From Hydrogenophaga sp. (GTDB taxonomy: Bacteria > Pseudomonadota > Gammaproteobacteria > Burkholderiales > Burkholderiaceae_C): 64,000 bases of DNA. Below the pieces are notes generated by a model, which saw only the letters and a program-made list of their open reading frames with translations, had not been told where the DNA came from and made no database searches. Shown here piece by piece: positions 17,133-24,665 of the stretch. The position numbers and the translations under genes are program-made. The DNA is taken from positions 124,001-188,000 of the forward strand of contig NZ_JAUCZG010000002.1 of assembly GCF_030373225.1 (NCBI RefSeq), read 5' to 3'. Numbering within the stretch: position 1 is the first letter of the stretch; each line of letters begins with the position of its first letter.

Positions 17133-17981
17133 ATGCCTTGCTCCACCACGATGATCCGCACGAACCAGGCCGAAGCCGACAACGGTTCGCAGAATGCCCG
17201 CAGCACCCTGGCCGACCTGTTGCGACTGTTGGGCAACGACCCGACGGCGACCTCGCACCAGGCGGCCAGCCAGATACCGGTGGGCCTGCGGCGCGTGGCT
17301 GCGGGAGATCACCTGGTTCACATGGGTGCACCGAGCGACACCTTGTACTTTGTGAGCACCGGCACCTTCAAGATCTTTCGCACCGACGAGGACGGCTACG
17401 AACAGGTGCTCGCGTTCGCCGGGCGCCGCGAGGTGCTGGCCTTCGATGCGCTGTGCATGGAGACCCACCCCACCGCCGTCACCGCGCTGGAGGACTCCAC
17501 CGTCTACGTGATCCGCAAGTCCGAACTGCCGGCCTTGAGCCGCGCCGAACCGGCGTTCGAGCGCGAGCTGCAGCGCGCCGGCAGCCGCGCGCTGACGCGG
17601 ACCAACGATCTGGTGGACGTGATGGCCGCCGTGGCCGCCGAGGTGCGACTGGCGCGTTTTCTGTTGCAGCTCTCGCGCCAGATGGCCGCCAGCGGCCAGT
17701 CGCCACGGCGCTTCCACCTGCGCATGGGTCGGCGCGACATCGCCAGCATGCTCGGCGTGGCGCACGAAACCGTGAGCCGCTCGTTCACCGCGCTGTCGAT
17801 GAACCGCCTCATCCACGTGAGCGATCGCGATGTGGAAATCCTCGACATGGACGGTCTGAAGACCTATTCGCGCAGCACCCGCCGCTCGATGGACGATGTG
17901 GGTGTGCCGGGCACACGCCGACAGCCCGGCCGGCGCACCACTGCCCGCAAACCCATCGCCTTGCATGGCCTGCCCGCATGA
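17133..17981 (+). CDS. Crp/FNR-family transcription regulator without iron-sulphur cysteines
   Basis: A 282-residue regulator. GGAG is 8 bases before the ATG at 17133; the TTG in the ORF track is one codon earlier. The cyclic-nucleotide-like effector domain covers about 40-150 (GDHLVHMGAPSDTLYFVSTG, EVLAFDALCMETHP), followed by the dimer helix and a winged helix with GRRDIASMLGVAHETVSRSF. The E-xx-S-R of the recognition helix is that of FNR, which reads TTGAT half-sites. The four cluster cysteines of FNR are not present: only Cys3 and about Cys108 are seen. Direct oxygen sensing by a 4Fe-4S cluster is therefore unlikely. A basic tail of about 35 residues follows the HTH. Confidence 0.92.
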   Translation: MPCSTTMIRTNQAEADNGSQNARSTLADLLRLLGNDPTATSHQAASQIPVGLRRVAAGDHLVHMGAPSDTLYFVSTGTFKIFRTDEDGYEQVLAFAGRREVLAFDALCMETHPTAVTALEDSTVYVIRKSELPALSRAEPAFERELQRAGSRALTRTNDLVDVMAAVAAEVRLARFLLQLSRQMAASGQSPRRFHLRMGRRDIASMLGVAHETVSRSFTALSMNRLIHVSDRDVEILDMDGLKTYSRSTRRSMDDVGVPGTRRQPGRRTTARKPIALHGLPA

Positions 17982-18056
17982 GGTCAACGCGCCGGTGAAG
18001 TGGTTCGGACCGGCCTGGCTTTGAAAATCGTTGGGTTGTTGCACCAAAGACGAGTG

Positions 18057-18073
18057 CCCCACAGCCTGTGGGG
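18057..18073. terminator. Hairpin between convergent genes
   Basis: CCCCACAG-C-CTGTGGGG is a perfect 8-bp dyad in the 109-base space between the convergent FNR-family and lipoprotein genes. It has no T-tract on either side. It could end transcription from both directions with Rho help. Confidence 0.4.
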
Positions 18074-18090
18074 TCGGCAGTGGCTGCGCC

Positions 18091-18555
18091 TCAGGGTTCG
18101 GCGCGCCAGCTGCCGTCGGGCTGGCGGCAGGCCGTGCCCCACATCTGTTCCACGCGGCCACCGATCACGGCGCTCACCTGGTATTCGCGGCAAGGGCCCT
18201 GCTCACTGCCCCAGGTGCGTGTGGGCACCACGGTGTAGCGGTAGCCGGTGTCGGGGTTGACCCACTGGCTGGGCACGCCGGTGCGCACCGTCTCGAGCGT
18301 CTGGGCGGTCAGGTAGCGGTCGCGTTCGGCCATCGAGCGGCCCACGGTGCCACCCACGGCCACACCGGTGAGCGTGCCCAGGATGACAGCCGCGGTGCGC
18401 CCGCTGCCGTGGCCGAACTGGGAACCCACCACCCCGCCGATCAGGCCGCCGATCACCATGCCGCTCTGCTCCTGCGTCATGGGGGTCTGGCAGGCACTCA
18501 GTGCGAGGGTGGCCGTGAGGAGTGCGGGAAGCGTGCGTTGGAAGAATCGGCTCAT
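18091..18555 (-). CDS. Glycine-zipper 2TM-type outer-membrane lipoprotein
   Basis: A 154-residue lipoprotein starting MSRFFQRTLPALL. A signal peptide ends at the lipobox LALSAC (Cys about 20). A glycine-zipper segment follows: GMVIGGLIGGVVGSQFGHGSG, then AAVILGTLTGVAVGGTVGRSM. The C-terminal half (about 90-154) is a small soluble domain with YRYTVVPTRTWGS and two cysteines. This is the architecture of the 17-kDa-antigen/SlyB-like envelope lipoproteins. An FNR-like dyad lies 72 bases upstream, at the spacing of a class II promoter. The longer ORF in the track adds an unsupported leader. Confidence 0.82.
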   Translation of the reverse strand: MSRFFQRTLPALLTATLALSACQTPMTQEQSGMVIGGLIGGVVGSQFGHGSGRTAAVILGTLTGVAVGGTVGRSMAERDRYLTAQTLETVRTGVPSQWVNPDTGYRYTVVPTRTWGSEQGPCREYQVSAVIGGRVEQMWGTACRQPDGSWRAEP

Positions 18556-18626
18556 GGTGAAAGTGTCCCTGTGGGGCGCTTTGTGCAGCGGTCCCCCGAG
18601 TCTGCGCAATGCCGCGGGCAGGCGGC

Positions 18627-18640
18627 TTGAGCCTGCTCAA
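18627..18640 (-). promoter_or_regulatory. FNR-like perfect dyad upstream of the glycine-zipper lipoprotein
   Basis: TTGAG-CCTG-CTCAA is a perfect 5-bp inverted repeat of FNR spacing. Its centre is about 32 bases from a weak -10-like CAGACT on the minus strand, the distance expected for FNR class II activation of the lipoprotein gene. Confidence 0.5.
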
Positions 18641-18670
18641 TCGCACCGCAAGCGCGCGACCCCCGCCAGC

Positions 18671-18919
18671 TCACAACGGAATGACGCGCGCCAGCACCGC
18701 ACCCCGCGCGATGAGATCGCCCTCGGGCACCAGGATGCTTTCGAGCACGCCGGTGTGCGGCGCGGCGATGTCCACCGTCTGGTGCACCAGCCTGGCCTGG
18801 GCCAGCAACTCGCCCGCGCGCACCACGTCGCCCTCGCTCACCAGCCAGCGTTCCAGGCGCGCCTGGTCGCCCGCTTCCAGCGTCAGCCACAAATGGGGGT
18901 CCAGCATCACATCGTTCAT
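18671..18919 (-). CDS. Small biotin/lipoyl-fold protein lacking the modified lysine
   Basis: An 82-residue protein starting MNDVMLDPHLWLTLEAGD, with GGAG 8 bases upstream. The whole chain matches a single lipoyl/biotinyl hammerhead domain: WLVSEGDVVRAGELLAQ, HQTVDIAAPHTGVLES and LVPEGDLIARGAVLARV. In lipoyl domains the turn reads D-K-A-T-V-E-V; here it aligns with V-H-Q-T-V-D-I, so the swinging-arm lysine is a histidine, and the protein contains no lysine at all. It cannot carry biotin or lipoate by the usual linkage. It shares an FNR-dyad promoter region with the divergent host-attachment gene. Confidence 0.75.
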   Translation of the reverse strand: MNDVMLDPHLWLTLEAGDQARLERWLVSEGDVVRAGELLAQARLVHQTVDIAAPHTGVLESILVPEGDLIARGAVLARVIPL

Positions 18920-18969
18920 CGGGGTTCTCCGGCTCTGGCGCCATGCTGACGCGCCGGCGTGGTGCGGCA

Positions 18970-18983
18970 TTGATCGAACTCAA
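18970..18983. promoter_or_regulatory. FNR-like box in a divergent promoter
   Basis: TTGAT-CGAA-CTCAA lies between the lipoyl-fold gene (start 51 bases left) and the host-attachment gene (start 66 bases right). For the rightward gene a -10-like TAGATT is centred 32 bases from the box, which would place the box at about -41.5, the class II FNR position. Confidence 0.6.
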
Positions 18984-19048
18984 CGCCGGACGCTCCCGCC
19001 GCTTCTAGATTGGTGGCCCCGTTCCCGACAACAAAGGCACAAGTCATC

Positions 19049-19498
19049 ATGAAAAAGCACTGGATTCTGGTCGCCAACGGGTCGCTTGCCCGTCTGTTCA
19101 GCCGCACGGGTGTGGGCGATCCACTGGTGGCGCTGGAGACCATCGATTTCCCCGAGGGCCGGCTCAAGGGCATCGACCTGCAGCGCGACCGCCAGGGCCA
19201 CGAGAGCAGCGACAACAGCAGCGCCGCCGCGCACTTCGAGCCGCACACCACCGCCCGAAAAAAGATGCTGCACCAGTTCGCGCGGGAACTGGCCGAGCGC
19301 CTGCAGGACGGCCTGGCCGCAGGGGCCTACGACGCCCTGTGGATCAGCGCTTCCAGCCCCATGCTGGGCGAACTCAAGGCCGCGCTGAGCCAGGGCGTGG
19401 CCGCCCGGCTGCAGTGGGTGCACGACGCCGACTTCACCGGGCTTGACCTGGCCAGCCTGGAGACCCGGCTGCGCGAACTGGAGCGCCCGGCGCGCTGA
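19049..19498 (+). CDS. Host attachment protein family (AtsE-like)
   Basis: A 149-residue cytosolic-type protein: KKHWILVANGSLARLFSR at the N-terminus, then FPEGRLKGIDLQRDRQGHESSD, HTTARKKMLHQFARELAERL and ISASSPMLGELKAAL. This is the 'protein required for attachment to host cells' family, a fold related to release-factor/translation-associated nucleotide domains. The name comes from a plant-associated homologue and says little about role here. Start at ATG 19049; the track start is upstream shadow. An FNR-like box lies at class II spacing, so expression under low oxygen or stress is likely. Confidence 0.82.
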   Translation: MKKHWILVANGSLARLFSRTGVGDPLVALETIDFPEGRLKGIDLQRDRQGHESSDNSSAAAHFEPHTTARKKMLHQFARELAERLQDGLAAGAYDALWISASSPMLGELKAALSQGVAARLQWVHDADFTGLDLASLETRLRELERPAR

Positions 19499-19539
19499 CC
19501 GCGGGTGCCGAAGGCGCATGCGGCCGGTCTTCAGCCCGC

Positions 19540-19553
19540 TTGAGGCAGATCAA
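19540..19553 (+). promoter_or_regulatory. FNR-like box upstream of the small gene and HtrA
   Basis: TTGAG-GCAG-ATCAA matches the FNR consensus at 9 of 10 positions. It ends 58 bases before the ATG at 19612. No good -10 element was found at the expected place (nearest GACCAT). Confidence 0.5.
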
Positions 19554-19611
19554 TCGCTCGCACCGCCCGTGGTGCGACCATGACGGCGCAGCAACTTACA
19601 GGAGACTGTCC

Positions 19612-19833
19612 ATGAAAGATCTTGACGCCAGCCTCGGGCTGGACGCACTGGAGGGCAACGCGCGGGCGCCGTTTCTCACCAGAAGCCCGACCGACCTCAC
19701 GCTGCCGGGGAAGAAAAGCGTGGGCGTGTTGCGCATGAGCCGGCTCAACGACCCGATCGATGTCGCCGAGGCGCACGTGCGTGCGCTCATCCTGGGCTTG
19801 CTGGAACACATCCACCGCTCCCAGGCGAAGTGA
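19612..19833 (+). CDS. Small hypothetical protein co-translated with HtrA protease
   Basis: A 73-residue protein, MKDLDASLGLDALEG through EHIHRSQAK, with AGGAGA 6 bases before the ATG. No signal peptide or known motif; the C-terminal part (DVAEAHVRALILGLLEHIH) looks like one amphipathic helix. Its stop overlaps the GTG start of the HtrA-like gene (GTGA), so the two are coupled. An FNR-like box lies upstream. Not recognised; possibly a partner or regulator of the protease or a stress protein. Confidence 0.62.
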   Translation: MKDLDASLGLDALEGNARAPFLTRSPTDLTLPGKKSVGVLRMSRLNDPIDVAEAHVRALILGLLEHIHRSQAK

Positions 19834-21212
19834 AGGCTTTCTGCTGGCGGCCTGGCGCCGTTGCACTGCTTTGCAGCGCAATCGCGGTGCCTCTGGCTGC
19901 CCAGCCGGTGGGGGAGGCACTGGCGCTGCCGGGTGGCTTCACGCCCAACCACCGGGCGATCGCCCAGCTGGCGGGTCCGGCCGTGGTCGGCGTCGAGGTG
20001 GTCGGCATGCGCTCGCCAGCCTCCACCGTGTGGACGCCCGACGACGAGACACCGGTGCTGCCGTTCAAGGGCAAGTTGCCGTTTCAAGGCCAGGGGTCGG
20101 GCTTCATCATCAGCCGCGACGGCCTGGTGCTCACGAGTGCCCATGTGGTGCAGGACGTGCGGCGCATCACGGTGCGCCTGAGCGACCGGCGCCAGTTTCG
20201 CGCGCAACTGCTCGGCATCGACCCGACCACCGACGTGGCGCTGCTGCGCGTGAACGCGACCGACCTGCCGGTGCTGCGCCTGGGGCAGGTGGAGCTGCTG
20301 CAGGTCGGCGACCCGGTGGTGACCATCGGCTCGCCGTTCGGGCTGGAGCAAAGCGTGTCGCACGGCATCGTCAGCGCCCTGGGCCGCGCACTGCCCGGCT
20401 ACGCCGCGGTGCCGCACATCCAGACCGACGTGCCGGTCAACCCGGGCCACTCCGGCGGGCCGCTGCTCGATGCCGGCGGCTCGGTGGTCGGCATCAATTC
20501 GCAGATCTTCACCTTCTCCGGGGGTTACCAGGGCCTGTCGTTCGCGGTGCCGATCGATGTGGCGCTGCGGGTGAAAGACCAGCTGCTGGCCCACGGCCGC
20601 ATGGTGCACGGCTACCTCGGTGTCGCGGTCCAGAACCTCGACCTCACGCTGGCGCGCGCCTTCGGCCTGGACCAGCCCCGCGGTGCGCTGGTCAGCGACG
20701 TGGAGACCGGCAGCGCCGCCGACAAGGGCGGCCTGCGCACAGGCGATGTCATCACCGCCTTCAATGGCGAGACGCTGGGCCACGCCGGGGAGCTCACCAG
20801 TCACCTGGGCGTGGCCACGGCCGGCGAGCGGGTGCGGCTGGCGCTGTGGCGGGACGGCAAGGCCCACGAGCTGGTGGTGCGGCTGGACCGGGCCGAGGAC
20901 CTCACCGGCACCAGCGTGCCCGAGGCGCCGGCCGATGCGCGGGGACAGCAGGAACCGGGCTGGGGCCTGCGTCCCCTGAACGCTCAGGAGCGCAGCCTGC
21001 TGGGTGTGCCGGGTGGCCTGTTTGTCGACGAAGTGAGTGCACTGACGGCGCAGGCCGGGCTGCTCGCCGGCGACGTCCTGCTGGCGATCAACCTCACGCC
21101 GGTGCAGTCCACCGACGATGTGCGCCGGCTGCTGCGCCAGCGTCCGTTGAGCGCGGCCCTGCTGGTCGACCGCGACGGCACGCGCCTGTACATCCCGCTC
21201 GAACTCGACTGA
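19830..21212 (+). CDS. HtrA/DegP-like periplasmic serine protease with two PDZ domains
   Basis: A 460-residue protein with a signal peptide (cleavage after about VPLAAQP, residue 25). The trypsin-like domain (about 60-250) has the triad in LTSAHVVQDV, TTDVALLRV and NPGHSGGPLLDAG. The usual GNSGGPL is changed to GHSGGPL, keeping the serine. PDZ1 is about 255-350 (GYLGVAVQNLDL, GLRTGDVITAFNGE) and PDZ2 about 375-455 (GLLAGDVLLAINLTPV). HtrA proteases refold or degrade damaged envelope proteins. The GTG start overlaps the small gene before it, and the cluster carries FNR-like sites. Confidence 0.9.
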   Translation: MKAFCWRPGAVALLCSAIAVPLAAQPVGEALALPGGFTPNHRAIAQLAGPAVVGVEVVGMRSPASTVWTPDDETPVLPFKGKLPFQGQGSGFIISRDGLVLTSAHVVQDVRRITVRLSDRRQFRAQLLGIDPTTDVALLRVNATDLPVLRLGQVELLQVGDPVVTIGSPFGLEQSVSHGIVSALGRALPGYAAVPHIQTDVPVNPGHSGGPLLDAGGSVVGINSQIFTFSGGYQGLSFAVPIDVALRVKDQLLAHGRMVHGYLGVAVQNLDLTLARAFGLDQPRGALVSDVETGSAADKGGLRTGDVITAFNGETLGHAGELTSHLGVATAGERVRLALWRDGKAHELVVRLDRAEDLTGTSVPEAPADARGQQEPGWGLRPLNAQERSLLGVPGGLFVDEVSALTAQAGLLAGDVLLAINLTPVQSTDDVRRLLRQRPLSAALLVDRDGTRLYIPLELD

Positions 21213-21244
21213 AGACCGACGGCGAAGCGTCGCCCGCCCGGACG

Positions 21245-21279
21245 AAAAAAAGGACACCGCCCGTCCCCGGGCGGTGTCC
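21245..21279 (-). terminator. Rho-independent terminator for the leftward LVIVD-repeat gene
   Basis: A perfect 12-bp stem, GGACACCGCCCG/CGGGCGGTGTCC, with a 4-base loop at 21252-21279, followed on the minus strand by seven T (A7 at 21245-21251). It lies 60 bases past the stop of the leftward gene and also separates it from the convergent HtrA gene. Confidence 0.88.
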
Positions 21280-21338
21280 ACCAAGGAGATGCCCCACCGA
21301 TGAAGGAGCATCCCGATCCCGACAGGCCGGCGAGAGCC

Positions 21339-24300
21339 TCACTTGAGGACGCTGAGGCCACCCGCTCCCGCTGCCACATACACGCGGCCGTTGTGGATGG
21401 CGGTGGCGGCGGCCCCGCCGACCACACCCTTGATCGCCATCAGGTTCGGTGCGGCCAGGTTGCTCCAGTCGAGCTTGACCACGCCGGCGTCGCCGTAGCC
21501 CACATAGAACAGCAGCCGTGGCGTGCTCAGGGTGTAGACCGAGCCGGCACCGTTGCTCAGCAGCTGGTTGGCCGGGAAGACCTGCGGCGTCATGTAGAGC
21601 GCACCGCCTTCGGTGTCCTCAAAGCCGGCGAGCTTCTGCAGCTTGAAATAACCAGCGGCCGTGGGTCGGCATTCGGCCACGCCGCCCTGCTTCGAACTGA
21701 GCTTGGTGACGTCGGTCACCGCCAGACACGCGTCGGGCGCCTGACCCATGGGCACCACCGCCGGGCGCTCCAGGGTGGCCGGGCGGATCAGGTCGGCCAT
21801 GCGGTAGGCCACCAGGCCGAAGCTGTCGTAGCTGAAGTAGGCGATGTCGCCCACCACATGCACGTCCACGCTCTTGCCGTCGGCCGAACCGAAGGCGTTG
21901 TCGTCGTCGGACTTGAGCGGCTCGAAGGTCTTGATCAGATGCTCGGCCACGTTGAGGTCCTGCGCCAGGCCGGTGGCCAGGAAGTCCGTCATGTCGACCA
22001 CCGAGATGCCGTAAGCCCCCGCGGCCACCACCGCGTAGGTGCGCTGGGTGGCGTCGTTCCTCCACAACTTGACCGTGGCCGCGCGTCCCAGCGGGGGGCG
22101 CCCAGTGGTGCCCTCGGAATCACCGATGTTGGCCACCACATGGGCGCCGGTGGCGGGGTCGGCCGTGGTGTCGTAGACCGTCAGGCCGTTGTCACCGTCG
22201 GCCACGATGGCGTACTTGCCCCGCAAGGTCGCACCATAAGCGTGGTCCTGGCCCGTCACACTGATCAGGCCCACGCCACCCGCTTCGGTGTTGTGCTCGA
22301 AGATGCTGCCTTTGGCGTCGAGGATGGCAGGGCTGCCCACCTGTGCAGCGCCGCTGGTCACGGCCGACACATCGACCCGGCGCACGCCCAGGCTCTGGCT
22401 CATCACGTAGGCGTGGTTGGGGTTGTCGCCGAAGGCCACCTTGAAGGCGTGGGGTGTGGGCTGCACACCATCGGGGGAGGTGGCGTATTCGTCAGCGAGC
22501 GTGTTGGCCACCAGGTGGAGGTCGTCGATGGGCGTGAAGCCGTTGGCGATGTGCCAGACGCTCATGCCGTGCGGGCCGTCGGCCAGGTAGAGGTGGTTGC
22601 CCGCCACCGTCACGCCCTCGCTGTGTCCGATGGCGATGGGCTGTCCGGCAGAACCGTCTTCGCGGGCACCCACTTCATTGGTGCTCACCAGATTCACGGG
22701 CACCGCAAACCGGTTGACCACCGCGACGCCTGCGCCGGTCAGGTTCTTGACGTCGACATAGCTCACACCGCCAGCACCCGACGACTGCACCAGGTCCACC
22801 TGGCCTTCGGCACGGGTGTCCCGGTTGGCCAGCATGAACAAGGCACCTCCGTGGCCGTTGATCTCACCGGTGACCAGCATCACCGGTGCGGCGTAGTTGC
22901 CGTTGGCGTCTGCGGTCAGGAATCTGGGCAGCGACTCGTCACCCACCGGCACCGGTGTCATGTCGAAGGAGGTGACGAACTCGTAGTCGGGCCAGTAGAC
23001 GCGGGGTTCGGTCACACCCCCGATCGTGTTGTTGTCGAACGGCGCACCAGGGTTGTTCCAGTGGGCGGCCGGTTCTTCGGCGCCGCTGACCACCACCACA
23101 CCGGCGAAGTGGTCGGTGAAGTAGGCGTGGTACTTCGTGTTGTCGTCCGGGTCCGGCACCACACGAACGTCCATCACGCCGGCTTCCTTGAGCATGCCCG
23201 AGCCGAAGTGAGACAGGATGCCTTTCTTGTCCACGTTGATCGGTGGCTCATCGGGGCCGTGGGCAGGCGCGGCCGGCACATACCCTTCGTACACCGGGAC
23301 GAGCGGGTTGCTCACGTCCACCGCCACCAGACCACCCAGCGAGTAGGCAATGAAGGCCATGGTCTTGCCACCGATGAGCTGCACATCCATGGTGCGCACG
23401 TTGTAGTACTCACGGCCGTAGCGGTCGAACTCGGCCCAGGGGTAAGCCGGCAGATCGTTCTTGTTTTTCAGTTCAACGGCGGCCTGTTCGTAGGTGGGCA
23501 TGCCGTCGGCGTCCAGGAAAGACGGGTCGGCCAGCAAGGCTGTGTTGCAGGCGGGTTTGCGGTCCGGATAGCCGAACCAGTCTTCCTGCGCGGTGTTGGC
23601 GCAGTCGGTGTAGAGGTTGTAGATGCCTTCGCGTGCCAGCGTGGCGGGGTTGTAGATGCCCATGCCCAGATAGCCCAGCGCGGCGTACAGCTTGCCGTCC
23701 TGCAGCTTCAGGCTTTGCGGACCGCCCCACGGGTTTTCACCGGCATAGGTGAGCGTGTAGGCCTGCACCGCCGGTGCGTCGATGGTGACCGCACCGTCGG
23801 AGGTGGCATCCATCAGGTTGCTCAGCCGCGTCTTCTGGATGCCGTAGGCACCGTTGGCGATGAAGATCTCGTCGTCGGTGGTGTCGCCGTCTGTGCCCTT
23901 GGTGTCCACCAGCAGGTCGTTCACCGGGCCACTCTCGTGCACCGTCTCCACTTCGGTGAGCAGGTTGCCACCACCGTCCACGGTGGTGAACCCCGGCGCG
24001 GTGTAACCCACCTGCATGGTGCGCAGGTAGGTCATGGCCGCCGGGTTGGTGATGTCCACCACACCAATGCCTTGCTCACCCATGGACAACAACGCAAAGC
24101 TCCTGCCGCCATAGGACTTGACCACGGTGATGTGCTCGATGTATCCCGGCGCACGGACTTCGCTCACCGCGCCCTTGCTCATGCCGATGGGCGTGGCCGC
24201 GAAGCGGTTGGCCATGGTGAACAGGGTCCAGTCGGCGGTGCCGTCGTTGTAGAGCTCCACGTCCTGCGTGCCGCCCCCGATCTGGGCGGCCAGCGTGTCG

Positions 24301-24455
24301 ATGTTGGCTTCGATGATGGTGGTGGGCGTGAGGGCGAGGGTGTCGCTGCCACTGCCGCCGCAACCGCTGGCCACCAGGGCGGCGGTGCACACCGCGCTCA
24401 GGCCGGCGGCCCACAGCGGACGGCGCACCAGGGGCTGAAGGAGTCTGAAGGTCAT
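21339..24455 (-). CDS. LVIVD-repeat (beta-propeller-like) surface lipoprotein
   Basis: A 1038-residue exported lipoprotein; AGAGGA lies 7 bases before the ATG at 24455, and the lipobox is VASGC (Cys about 27). The mature chain has many LVIVD-like propeller blades: GIGVVDITNPAAMTYLRT, GLVAVDVSNPLVPVYEG, GMSVWHIANGFTPIDD, GISVVDMTDF and GGLSVLK at the very end. Family members are found in envelopes of environmental bacteria and their ligand is unknown. It is transcribed as a single gene ending in a strong terminator. Two FNR-like dyads in the divergent promoter suggest anaerobic or redox control. Confidence 0.82.
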   Translation of the reverse strand: MTFRLLQPLVRRPLWAAGLSAVCTAALVASGCGGSGSDTLALTPTTIIEANIDTLAAQIGGGTQDVELYNDGTADWTLFTMANRFAATPIGMSKGAVSEVRAPGYIEHITVVKSYGGRSFALLSMGEQGIGVVDITNPAAMTYLRTMQVGYTAPGFTTVDGGGNLLTEVETVHESGPVNDLLVDTKGTDGDTTDDEIFIANGAYGIQKTRLSNLMDATSDGAVTIDAPAVQAYTLTYAGENPWGGPQSLKLQDGKLYAALGYLGMGIYNPATLAREGIYNLYTDCANTAQEDWFGYPDRKPACNTALLADPSFLDADGMPTYEQAAVELKNKNDLPAYPWAEFDRYGREYYNVRTMDVQLIGGKTMAFIAYSLGGLVAVDVSNPLVPVYEGYVPAAPAHGPDEPPINVDKKGILSHFGSGMLKEAGVMDVRVVPDPDDNTKYHAYFTDHFAGVVVVSGAEEPAAHWNNPGAPFDNNTIGGVTEPRVYWPDYEFVTSFDMTPVPVGDESLPRFLTADANGNYAAPVMLVTGEINGHGGALFMLANRDTRAEGQVDLVQSSGAGGVSYVDVKNLTGAGVAVVNRFAVPVNLVSTNEVGAREDGSAGQPIAIGHSEGVTVAGNHLYLADGPHGMSVWHIANGFTPIDDLHLVANTLADEYATSPDGVQPTPHAFKVAFGDNPNHAYVMSQSLGVRRVDVSAVTSGAAQVGSPAILDAKGSIFEHNTEAGGVGLISVTGQDHAYGATLRGKYAIVADGDNGLTVYDTTADPATGAHVVANIGDSEGTTGRPPLGRAATVKLWRNDATQRTYAVVAAGAYGISVVDMTDFLATGLAQDLNVAEHLIKTFEPLKSDDDNAFGSADGKSVDVHVVGDIAYFSYDSFGLVAYRMADLIRPATLERPAVVPMGQAPDACLAVTDVTKLSSKQGGVAECRPTAAGYFKLQKLAGFEDTEGGALYMTPQVFPANQLLSNGAGSVYTLSTPRLLFYVGYGDAGVVKLDWSNLAAPNLMAIKGVVGGAAATAIHNGRVYVAAGAGGLSVLK

Positions 24456-24547
24456 GTGAAAGTCCTCTGAGGTGAAGTGATTCGTGCAGGCGACTGAAAG
24501 CAAATGAAACCGCCCCACCAGTTTCAAAGCCGGCCGGTGCGCGGTCA

Positions 24548-24561
24548 TTGAGCGCGCTCAA
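24548..24561. promoter_or_regulatory. FNR-like perfect dyad in the LVIVD/secreted-protein divergent promoter
   Basis: TTGAG-CGCG-CTCAA, a perfect inverted repeat 93 bases upstream of the leftward LVIVD gene. It could serve that gene as a class II site with a leader of about 58 bases. Confidence 0.5.
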
Positions 24562-24614
24562 GCCCCGGCGCACCGGGCCGTTCTGCAACACCGCTGCCAC
24601 ACACCACCGGTTCA

Positions 24615-24628
24615 TTGAGCACACTCAA
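24615..24628. promoter_or_regulatory. Second FNR-like perfect dyad in the same divergent promoter
   Basis: TTGAG-CACA-CTCAA, a perfect inverted repeat 67 bases (centre to centre) from the first. A -10-like CACAAT lies at 24655-24660. Class II spacing would put the start of transcription almost on the ATG at 24666, so the rightward message could be nearly leaderless. Confidence 0.5.
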
Positions 24629-24665
24629 TGACACCTGGCCACGGCGGCCACCCCCACAATGGCCG

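Noticed and set aside
21300-24470. ORF of 1056 residues on the plus strand
   Set aside because: Rich in His, Val and Gly with no motif; it is the antisense shadow of the LVIVD gene.
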